A stretch of 64,000 bases of DNA, from the NCBI RefSeq assembly GCF_905147365.1, contig NC_056417.1, positions 7,400,501 through 7,464,500 on the forward strand. The letters are read 5' to 3'. A program made the position numbers and the translations under genes. The DNA comes from Aricia agestis (Eukaryota > Arthropoda > Insecta > Lepidoptera > Lycaenidae). The notes beneath the pieces were generated by a model. That model was not told the DNA's origin. It ran no database searches and worked only from the letters and a program-made list of their open reading frames with translations. Shown here piece after piece: positions 28,001 to 40,000 of the stretch (position 1 is its first letter; every line of letters starts with the position of its first letter).

Positions 28001-31000
28001 CCTTCGTGCGCGAGTCCTACTCGCACTTGACCGATTTTTTATCTAGATTTTTTTTTACTGTTGCCAGTAAAAGCTATTTGAAAAAACCTGTAGGCTGTAA
28101 GATTTCTGCGGGTTTTACTTTTACAAAACTGTATTTTTGTAGGAATCCAACCAGTACTTAAATTAATAATAATATATTTTCCATTTCCTTGACTCCGTCG
28201 CAGACTGGTAAAAAGGCAATATCAGGACTGGGGGAATTCCCCTATAAACCAGTTTGGCTTACATGCTTGGTTGTTTGCCATAAGAGGAGTCCACACCGCC
28301 CTTTTTTCTATACAAACGTTGTTCCCTGTTTCCTCCCTGGATAATGCTAGTAGAGTTATAATTTTATTCCTGAATATCTACGGCCACTAATACAATGTCC
28401 CTAGGTTTTCTTTTATTTTTCATAATTTAATTATTAAATAAGATATGAACGTTCAAAAACCCAAAAAAATGGCCTGATTTTCCGCTGTGTTCAAATATCC
28501 AGAAAATAGATTTGACTAGATTATACAAAAAGAAAACAAAACATAGAAACACAGCTAAAGTCTTTCTTTAATCTTTAATGAAATTATTATTTTTAACAAA
28601 AAATTAAAACCGACTTCCAAGGTAAAAACAATAATAATATGAACTAAAAAGTATTAAATAACTCTTACTCTATAATAGTGCCTTTTTCAGAATTGGTCTA
28701 AATCTCAACTATTTCTGTACATACTACAGTCTTCATTATTTGAAGTCGGTACCAGCTAATTTTATCGTGAGTTCAGTCAATGTCAGAATATCTGAAGCTT
28801 GTGGGACTGGTACCGACTTCAAAGTAATGAAGACTGTAGTATGTACAGAAATAGCTCAACTATTTTTATTATTTAGACCAATTCTGAAAAAGGCACTATT
28901 ATAGAGTAAGAGTTATTTATTACTTTTTAGTTCATATTATTATTGTTTTTACCTTGGAAGTCGGTTTTAATTTTTTGTTAAATATAATAATTTCACTCTT
29001 TTTAGTTATTTACAAGATAAGGCTTTATGCGTAAATAACCACTACGAATGTTAACTATTCACATTATGTTACTGTAAGCGAAATTGTGGTAAATACTTGC
29101 AGTTATCTAAGCGATGCTGCAATTTCCAAACTTTTATCTTTAAAGGTTCAGGAGTTCTGTTCAGTGCCTTTGGACTAAGAGACACTTTCGTATGAACTTT
29201 CTCATATTCGTAACATAATATGTTTAAGTTACTAGAAACAACATTTTAACCACTATAACTAGTCTTTTGATAAATTTCAAGGATTTCCCTCGATTGCTCA
29301 TAGATCCCATAATCAGCTCACCACTTTCGTAATTATTATACAAAATCAAGATTATACCCTATACAACAACACAAGAATTTTGAAAATCGGTCCACAAACA
29401 GCGAAATAATCATCAAAAACATCTGCTTCGATGCAAAATATCACGAAAAGCATCAATAATTGGGTCATAATGTGATGACCCATGGCATAATTATGATTTT
29501 GATGATGATGATCAAATAAATTAATGTGTTGGCTTATGCTTTCAGTTGTTTAAACAACGCTGAAATCCCCGAACCTGTATCTATAAGGATTCAGAAGTTC
29601 TGTTGGGTACCTTCAGATTCATATATATATGTATAACCTGGTGCGAAATCTTACTTTTAGGTAGCATTTACCTCGAATGCTTCAGAAAAAATTGAAATCA
29701 CTATATGTTTCCATACAAATTTCGAGTCCCCTCGATTCCTCCAGGATTCCATCACCACTTTTGTGAACATGGTACCAAATTCGAGTTAAACCCTATACAA
29801 CACAAAAATAATTTTGAAAATCGGATCACAAACGGCTGAGTTATCGTTGAACATACAAAAAAAAAAAAACAAAAAAAAAAGATACATACAGCCGAACGTA
29901 TAACCTCCTCCTTTTTGGAAGTCGGTAAAAAGTACTTAAATCGGTTAAGTTTTGGAGAAGGAATCAGGGGACAACGAATCGTTGATTTTCTGCAGTTGTC
30001 TCTATCGCATTCTGCGGTATAGGCTTGAGGTCAGGGAGACAGCTATAGATATAAGATGTACTTTTTTTTCATTTCTCTAGCCCCTGGTGTATCCTCTTAA
30101 GGATGTTTTGTCGTGTGCCCGAAATTAGAACTCTGCCATCTTGTAAAGTCTCAATGTATAATTCTGCATGTGGCCAAATTGTAACTTGTTGCTGGTGTTG
30201 TCTATCAGATTTGCATCCACGACCTCTTGACAATAACTTCCTAGTGCCATAAAATTCATTTAGGGTTATGTTAGCGTTAGTAAGGGAGATTAATAAAATA
30301 AATCACAAAGACACCTCAGCTGAGCATAACCCTATTGGAAAACAACTTCAATCTTCATTAACGGATTTAGAAAAGTTAGCGGATCTTAAGCCGATCGCGT
30401 TGTCAACGCTCTGAAACTTCAGACAGAATAGCTCCGGGCTACGGCCTGCGACGGAGCAGTAACCAACTTTTTGTTTGATATTATCGATAGATAATTCTTG
30501 TTCATTAAGTTTTTCCGCTTCTGGCACCGGAGTTATATGTACTTACCAGTTTTTTTGTCAGGTGTTTAACATTATAATCAAAGTGATTTTCACATAGTGA
30601 AAACTTTTACCAAAAATGTTGTTGGTCTCCTGAAAAAGTTAAAGATATCAGCTGTTAACTCGAGAATAATTTTAAATCTATTTCCAAACGAATATTCTCT
30701 TCAAGTATACGTCTGTAAACCCTATTTTAATACATTCTATGATTATGACATTTTGTGAGGGTAGTTACTAGTTAGGGTATATAATATGTAACATAGGGTA
30801 GTTTTTATCCCGGAAAAATGTATCGTACCTGCGCTATAAATGAATTTGACGCGACGAAGTCATGCAACTAGTCCTTGGTCCTTTCTGAATTGAAGAAGAA
30901 TTCCGACCCAGCGGCTAGCTCCCCATTTAGCGTTCTTGTTTGTAATAAATTGTAATTTGAAGCTGGTCCAAATGTCCAAGTTACCAACGCTTGATTGGAC

Positions 31001-34000
31001 CGCTGAATAGCCAATGAAGCCTAAGTTTGTACAGCTGTATCAACCGAGTTATTGTTTGGACTTACTTGTACGCTTGTGTTGTGTACTTCGTTATTATAAG
31101 TTACTGAAGTTGCGGCGATTTCACTAATGAACTGACGCTGGCGATTTTGATTTCTGGCTTAATGAATCTGAAGGCACTAAGAACAACTATCGAATAAGAT
31201 TGTGCTTACGCTGTTGGGTTTCGTTCTATGATCACATTATGTACTACTAATAATAGAGAAGTTTAGAGTTTAGATGTTATGAGTTTCAATGATAAAAAAA
31301 TTAAGATGATGCGAGTTTAAATGATAAAAAATAAAGAATTAGTATCTGGTTCTCAGGTCTTAAGTTCTTAACCACTACCACGTGGCAGATTTTAAAAAGT
31401 TTTTCATATTCCAGATTACATGATTCGATTTTGTTTCAGAGAGCTGCAAGCTGGCATAAGATGCATAGACAACTACACAGAAGTTTGCATGGAGAAGAAT
31501 GAACAGGAAATGTTCAGGAAAATCTACGCAGGCATCAGAGATGTGGTGCAGGATCTGTGTACACGTGGTAATTACCAGGACGAGTACTTAAGGCATGCAG
31601 TATGCGTGAAGAATGTAAGGCCGGAGTACGAGGTCTGTAGCAGAAAGTATGAAGTGACTTTAACGGCGCTGAGCGGCCATCAGAAGAAGGATCAGTACAA
31701 CACTGATGTCGCTACTAGTCATGAAGATCATTTGAGGACGGTTTGTTGGTAAGCAAATTTATTATTTTGTTTTTATTTTCCCCGTTGATACATTCAGCAA
31801 TTAATATTTGATTTAGCCGTGGGAGAGCCATGCTTTGGCACGAATGGGCCGGTTCGACCGGAGAAATACCACGGGCTCACTGTGTTTCGCTCAGTGAGTG
31901 AGTTTACGCTGTGTTTCGCTCAGTGAGTGAGTTTACCGGAGGCCCAATCCCCTATTCCCTTCCCTACCCTCCCCTTCTCCCCTCTTAAAAGGCCGGCAAC
32001 GCACCTGCAGCTCTTCTGATATTGCGAGTGTCCATGGGCGACGGAATTTGCTTTCCATCAGGTGACCCGTTTGCTCGTTAGTCGTTTGCCCCCTTATTTT
32101 ATATAAAAAAATTAACAGGTTCTATTTAAGCACCATCTAAAATTGGTGCCCAACGTGGGGCTAAAAAACAATACAGGACAGTCGAAATTTTGCAACAGTA
32201 TTTAAATATGTTTTCTTAATTAAGGCATCTGGAAAACATAATTGATATCATTAACTACGATATAAGCTTTGCTTCCAGTAGCCTGGTTTATATACTAACG
32301 AGATCAAATAAAGATTTCTTTTCAAATACTTGACTCGTCCAATAAGATGCCATAATAAGCATCTTGGCGCTATAATTCATTTGAATACCGACTCTTATAT
32401 TCCTTGTGAATTTAAAATTTAATATAAACTCGGACTCAACAGATCAGAGAGTTCAAAGGAGTTGGCCGTAAAGTTTTCCAACAAAGTATTTACGACGAAG
32501 TACTAACTCACTGAATGCACTGAAATGAGCATGATATGTAAAATAGTGCTTTACTCATGCCTGAGCGTAAAGTTACCGTTTGTTTTCTATTAAATGAAGT
32601 TATATGCTGGAAACTGCTTGCATTTTGACGATATGAATATGAAAGACTGAAAAATAATTATCTACCCTCTTATGCAAACGAGTAGTCATGACTCACGTGA
32701 CATATAGTCATGTGATACGAGATTTATACTCGCGTCTCGTGGCTCGGCTCGCGGCGCGTCTCGCAGCTCGCGTCGAAGCGCGAGTGTAAACACAAAGCTC
32801 GCGTCCCCCTCGAGCTCCTTTGGAAATCGCTCCCGACGCGAGCCTACACTCAGGGCTCGCGGCGCGTCTCGCGGCTCGTCTCGTGGCTCGCGCGCGAGTG
32901 TAAATCGAGTATAGACAAGTTGGTAGCAAGTCCCTATGTTACTATTGCAATAAGACGTATTATCGTGTTGAGTACAGTTGTATAAAATCAATCAATGTTA
33001 TAAAAAAATTGCTAGAAATGGAGAAACTAAGATGTAAAACAGTTAAGAGGGTAATTATACCAATTTAAGGATGTATATAACATTTATAAATTCAAAGATT
33101 CTGACCTAAATTCGAAATATATAGTAGAATAAAACATCCTGCATCGATTGATACCAAAAAATTAATACCTTACCGACAAGTTACGTGAAATAATTCATTT
33201 TAAAATTTCCATTTATCACACGTAATGTTTGCCGGAAGTGTTAAAATTTTTGAGAATTCGTCAGAATTGGGAACTTTGTATCAAAGATAAACAGCTAAAA
33301 AACTGCTTATTAATTTCTTTGTACGATTTGCGATTTTTTAAGCCCAAAAAAAAGTGGGTTCACCGGTAATTCTGAGGAAATATTTCAAATTGAAATTTAT
33401 CAAAATTATCCTTCGAATGGTGCGACAAGACTTTATATGAACTTGGGCGGCGGCGCTGCTGCGTAGCTAGCACGGGATTTCCCAGTCGATTCTTCGGAAG
33501 AAAGTAATGGCAGTTTCTTTCCCATGTCTACATATCTTATTCCCGAGCATGGCACCACCCATCGACTTGAGTTTCAGTGGACAAAGACAAGAAACTCTTT
33601 CCATAGCAACCATTAAAGCAACGGCAATTATTTTTTTTTGACATTTAGTTTCTTGGTTCTTTTTTTTAATTATGGCACCTCGGCTATAAAACCATAGCCA
33701 GTGTCAAGTAAATGGCGGCAAATTAAAAAAATCGGCGTGTAGCAACCTTGTCTATAGCCGGAATTATAGTTTTGATGTACGAAATACGAATAATAAAAAC
33801 TAAAGAACTTTATTATTCGTAGTTTGTAGATCAAAACTATAATTCCGGCTATAGACAGGGTTGCTATTCATCGATTTTTTGAATTTGCCGCCATTAACTC
33901 GACACTGGCCATGGTTTTATAGCCAAGTGCCATAATAAAAATAAAAACAGAATCAAGATACTAAATGTCAAAAGCGGATCGTCATGCTTGACATATAGAT

Positions 34001-37000
34001 TTTCAAAAGCGAAAGATATCGAGATACGAAAGAAACTTTTACTCCAATGTTTTTCCGGTAAAACTGTCAAAATTTAGTTTCTTTCGTTTGTCTACGTGCT
34101 TGTGCTAGCTATGCTGGTAAAGAAGAACTGTCAAATATGTCGTTTTTGTATGTGCCAGCGTTAGTTCCTTTTTTTGCCACCTGCATTTAAAGCTTTGCCG
34201 AGCTTTCTTGGCCGCCATTTGCGGTAGTCAAATTACAACAAAACATTTTTCAATAATAATTAAATATCGAATAGTTCTTTAAAAATCTATTATAAAAAAC
34301 ATTATAATTAATAATTAGTGTCTGGGTGTCCAATTTTTTACATATTTAGTACTTTCATAATTTAATTGGATGTAGTAGGTACGGAATTTGACCTTATATC
34401 CTTAAATTAAAGGAAATAATCATTAAACATTTGTATGTTTTGCATTATAAAAGTAATTAATAGGAAGCCCTAAAGCCGTATCATACTCAATATTGAAATT
34501 GTGAACTTCATTGGTCTCATTAAATTACAATTTATTGGCCTCAATAAGTTGATTGAAGGATCAATGCCGAAATTAAATTCAAAAGATATTTTTGTTAGAA
34601 CGAGTGCGGAATCAAATCAAAATCTTATAATGGAGAAACCATTTCGTACCTGGAGTAGACCGTACGTTACGGCATCTACCTACATTTTACGCAACCATAC
34701 TAATATTATAAATGTGTAAAATTGAAAAGTGTGTCTGTCTGTTACCTCTTCACGCTCAAAACGCTGAACTGAAATTTGCTGAAATTTAGTATTGAAGTAA
34801 TTTGCGTCACGGGAAAGGACATTGGATACTTTTTAGCCCGGAAAAATGTACGGTTCCCGCGTTATAAACGTATTTTGGCGCAACGCAGGTGCGGGCGTCA
34901 ACTAGTTTAGAAAAAATATCTCTGAAGAAGTCGACAATCATATTTTCTACAATATGATAGGGTAGATATTTTATTATACTTTTAGGGTTCCGTACCCAAA
35001 GGGTTAAAACGGGACCCTATTACTAAGACTTCGTTGTCTGTCCGTCTGTCTGTCTCCAGGCTGTATCTCAAGAGCCGCTATAGCTAGACTTCCAAAATTT
35101 TCACAGATTGTGTATATCTGTTGCCGCTATAACAACAAATACTGAAAACAAAATAAAATTAATATTTAAGGGGGGCTCCCATACAAAAAACACAATTTTT
35201 GCCTATTTTTGCTCTGTATCAGTACGGAACCCTTCGTGCGCGAGTCCGAATCGCATTTGACCGATTTTATTAAGACCTGTTTTTGTTAAAGCAGCAACCC
35301 TACGAGCGGAAGATACCATAAAATATTCCACGAAATATCCACTTATTTCGGCGTGATCAAACGTTGTATCACAGGATTTCAACGTCACTGGCTCTCATAC
35401 AGCGAAAAGATAAAAAAAAAACAATGCTATTTTTCTGCTCAATCGATATGAACAGTCTGGAAATAAGATCAGAAATCATTTGCTCGCAGTAAAATTGTTC
35501 GTTCAGTTGCTCATTACGCGACAAATAGATACGGTTTCTTTTGTTGCGGAATTTATTCGCAGCTTCGAGGACTCGTCGATATTTTCTTTTGAGTAATTTT
35601 TATCGACTAAAAGATGATTTTCTTATTACATTGCTATTAATTGCATTGTCTTGGTGGAAATAATGCAATATATTATCTATCTATCTATATATATAAAACT
35701 CAAAGGTGACTGACATGGTGATCTATCAACGCACAGCCCAAACCACTGCACGGATCGGGCTGAAATTTGGCATGCAGGTAGATGATATGACGTAGGCATC
35801 CGCTAAGAAAGGATTTTGATCAATTCTACATCCAAGGGGTTAAAATAGGGGATGAAAGTTTGTAAATAATAATACATTTTAACGCGAGCGAAGCCGCGGG
35901 CAAAAGCTCGTTTTTATATAATTTATTAGATGACGCGCGCAACTCCGTTACGCTAAATTCGTTTATCGCGCGGGAACCGTACATTTTTCCGGTCTAAAAT
36001 CTATCCCATATCCTTTCCCGGGACTCAAAAGTTCTCCATACCTTTTATGAAATGGTAAATATTTTAACTCTTGATGACTTTTATAAGTATGACGTATGAC
36101 GCACTTGCATCATAACAAAATAAAACCACTTAAAAACATGATTCTTATCCCACACATTCGGAATATCCTTTTTCCTTATTCGACAATGTAAGCAAGCGTG
36201 GGTTGTAAATTAATTCAGATAATTAAGTTTTTTTTTTAAACAAAAACAGTTTGTATCGTCTGATAAAGGATTAATTTCGTATTAGTTATGTTCTTTCAAT
36301 TCATTTTTTTGTGGCAAAGGCCTCCGGCTGATCCGCGATTTGTGTCCAATCTATTACTGATATGGCCATGCGTAAATATATTATGTAACAATATACAGAC
36401 CATAAAATCTCGGCAGAGTCCTTAACATTGACTCTCCCTCAATGTGATGACAAGTTTTTCAGGAAGTAATTACAATTGGTATCTAGTAGATCCAGAGGTA
36501 ACCCCCAAATCCCAACGAAACAACAAAACACGCGGCAGCGTGTCAAGTCAGTGTGAGATCTTAAAGTAGATAAGATTTAACTTGGCCAGTTTTAATCAGA
36601 ATTAAAATGTTTAATTACTTTATGAAATGACTGATGTACTTAATGATAATTGGCCAAGTTAAATCTAATCTACTTTAAGATCTCACATTATTTAAATAAC
36701 AGCAACATTGTTATGGATATTCAATAATGCAAAGTATGAACAAATAATAAAGTCTATTCAATTTATTATTTGTTCATACTGTTATTTAGTTCCTAATACA
36801 TATTTCGATTTTCCATAGAACTTGGCACTTCATTAGCTTTGTCCACACTGTGCCTTTTTTGTTCATCAAGGGCATGCGTTATATCACTTATAGCGCAGTC
36901 AACGTCGCACGTGAGGCATGCCCGCGACGCTATGACACTTTTCTTTCAAACGCGGATGGATTTTGACCCATTCAGTTATTGAATATGCCAAACGAAAGTT

Positions 37001-40000
37001 GAATAAAAAGATGATGACGAAAATTGAAGATGAAATTGCATAGTGTGGACATAGCTATTTAAATCTCCATTCTTTTTACGGCGAAGTCCTTAGACAAGCA
37101 CAATGTTTGTATTGAACTTGGCTCTCCTTTTTTACATTTATATTTTTGGTGGGTTGGGAGAACTCCTATTACGAGTAAACGCATCAATTTGCATGATTTT
37201 TTTATTCATTCGGGTGGCGCCCGCGATGGTTTAGAATTAGATTCACAAATCAACCAGCTGGCATCGGATTGCCATCTAAAAGCGCGCAGCAGGACGTCTG
37301 TCGGGTTTGCTACCAACACAGTATAGACTATTATTATTACTTAGTACCTACTATCACGTTGTCTGTCTGTCCGCAGTTCATTCCAAGAGTTCCTGACGTG
37401 TTCGGAGCGGACGGTGCAGCGGTCGTGTGGGGACGAGGCGGCTCTCTTCACCAGCGAATTCCTCCGCCGTATGGCTTCCAATATCATTAAGGTTCGTTTA
37501 TTTATAAGTGTTTAATGCCTCCGTGGTCCAGTGGCTTAGAGCGCGGCCCTTGACTCGGGGGTCGTGGATTCGATTCCCGCGTTGGGAACCCACTATTTTC
37601 AAGTTTTGTTAGGACAATGCAGGCTGATCACCTGATTGTCTGACAAGTAAAAGGATCCATGATGGGTATGTAAAAAGTCGGTTCTGCGCCTGATCTCTCG
37701 CCAGTTACTGCGCACACACTTGGGCACTAAAAAATGCTCCTGCATAACTGGCTTGGTTTCAATGAAACCGGCCACCGTAACTGAAACCGGTGTGGGAGTT
37801 ATTATTATTTAAGTGTCACGTGAAATGTTGATATAATATCATCCATTAAATGGACTTCCACGTAATTCTATAATGGAGGCTTGGAGCTTTGTTGTCTGAT
37901 TCTCTTTTCTATTGCTTGAAATTGAAGCATTAAATGAATAGTTGAATAGTTCTCTATTTGAGATTAGCTTTCAGGAGAAGCGTTTTTTTTCGGCAAGGTA
38001 GGAGGTATTTCTTCTAATGATGCATTCTACCGCTCACAATATATATTATATTAAATCGTGCTGTCAAAACCATGTAAAATTAATTTGAAAAATTAAAAAA
38101 AAAAAACCAAACTACCCAAAAAATGTACACTGTACAGTCATAATATTTTGTAATTGCAGACTTACGCATGTCTGGTAAAACGCTCTACAACGCAAAAAGC
38201 CTGACGCATAGATCATAATGATATTATATACCTTAGATATTATGTTGAGTCACATGCACATTTTAAACTATTGATAGCCAAAATTACTGGTATCTTATTA
38301 TGAGGAAAAAACAAATGACTCAAAAATGCGCAACATTGTAGAGATAAACCCAACTAGATGTTTCATTTAAATAAATAAAACCGATCTTGAAAGATAAGGC
38401 CGAGTTCTCGGGATATGTGTGTAAATATAATGTCTCTTATACGTGGGAGAGCCATGCTTCGGCACGAATGGGCCGGCTCGACCGGATAAATACCACGTTC
38501 TCACAGAAAACCGGCGTGAAACAGCGCTTGCGCTGTGTTTCGCCGAGTGAGTGAGTTTACCGGAGGCCCAATCCCCTAACCCCTACCCTATTCCCTTCCC
38601 TACCCTCAACTATTCCCTTCCCTACCCTCAACTATTACCCTATTTCCTCTTAAAAGGTCGGCAACGCACTTGCAGCTCTTCTGATGCTGCGAGTGTCCAT
38701 GGGCGACGGAAGTTGCTTTCCATCAGGTGACCCGTTTGCTCGTTTGCCCCCTTATTTCATAAAAAAAAAAAAAAAAAGGTGTAATATTTTCAGTTCAAAA
38801 ATATCCGTCCAAAATTCCCTTTTCATACTACATTCAACATTTCAACGTGATTTCAATACTCAATTACATTTTCCAATAAATAAATATTTGACGTGATTTA
38901 CGAAACGAAAATCATTTATTTGTTCAAATAAAAAAAATCTTAAAATAAATGTTTGTTGTTTGCGTAGGATCGAAATATTTTATTTATTTTAATAAACAAG
39001 TTTTTCTGATTGTTTATTTAGTAAAGGCTGTGTCAGTACTTTATATCTGTGGCTGTGTTAAGAATTTCATGGTTAAAATCTTTACATTTTTTAGTGTAAG
39101 ATCGCTAAATATGTTGACTGAATTGCCTGATGGTAAGCGACTTTTCTAGAGATAATGTCTACTACGCGAGAAGTTCGTTATCAAGTACAGGTTCAATGCA
39201 TTGCAATTTGCTAGTCGAGTGTTTCTCGATGGTAATAATTCAAAATTAAACTTTGAATTGTTACCATCAAGAAACCTGAATAGAAAAAAAAAACAAAATT
39301 TACATTTCATTGCAAAAACGGCGTGGCGCATTGCACTGCTGCAGCCTGAATGCAGCGTCGCGTCTCGTCTCTGTGTACCTGAGCCTTAACGGGTCCCTAG
39401 ACGAGCAATTTTATTGCGCAATATCACGTTTTGCATAAAATTATTGACCGTCTAGGGTTGATGTTGAACGTCGCGCGCCTTCAATCTAATTGTCAAATAA
39501 ACTGTTCAATAAAATTGAAGCGTGATATTGACAATACAATTTATCGTCTAGAGGCCGGCTAAGGTAGCTTTGTTTTGATGTCAAAAATGTTAATTGCGTC
39601 CGATATACCTAGATGGTCATGATAAGCTCGAAAGCTAATCGAAATGTGCGGTAAAGCGAATGTACCGTTAGATCCCTGACTCGCGCCGATGGATTTGTCA
39701 AAGACCAATAATTACATTTTACTTCATAAGTACAATATAGTCCTACATATCTGTTTTGGCTAAAAATATTTGTTGAAACCTTTTTTACGTTTTCTTCTTT
39801 GCTTTCATAAGACTCCTTTGAGTAATTCTATAGTTTGTATTAAGTCATTGCTAATACTTTTTTGGCAGGCGCTTTTTAAACATACGACTTTAAAATACTT
39901 AGGGCCTGTTTCACCACTTTCTGATAAAGTGCCGAATAGGCTATTCACAACTTTTTTGATAGATTCTCCATACTTGATCTGTCAAGTTGACCTAGAGCTA

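Noticed and set aside
32686..32991. Arg/Asp-rich open frames on the - strand
   Set aside because: Produced by CTCGCGGCGCG-type repeats in a CpG-rich MITE. Two frames are open at once from composition alone.
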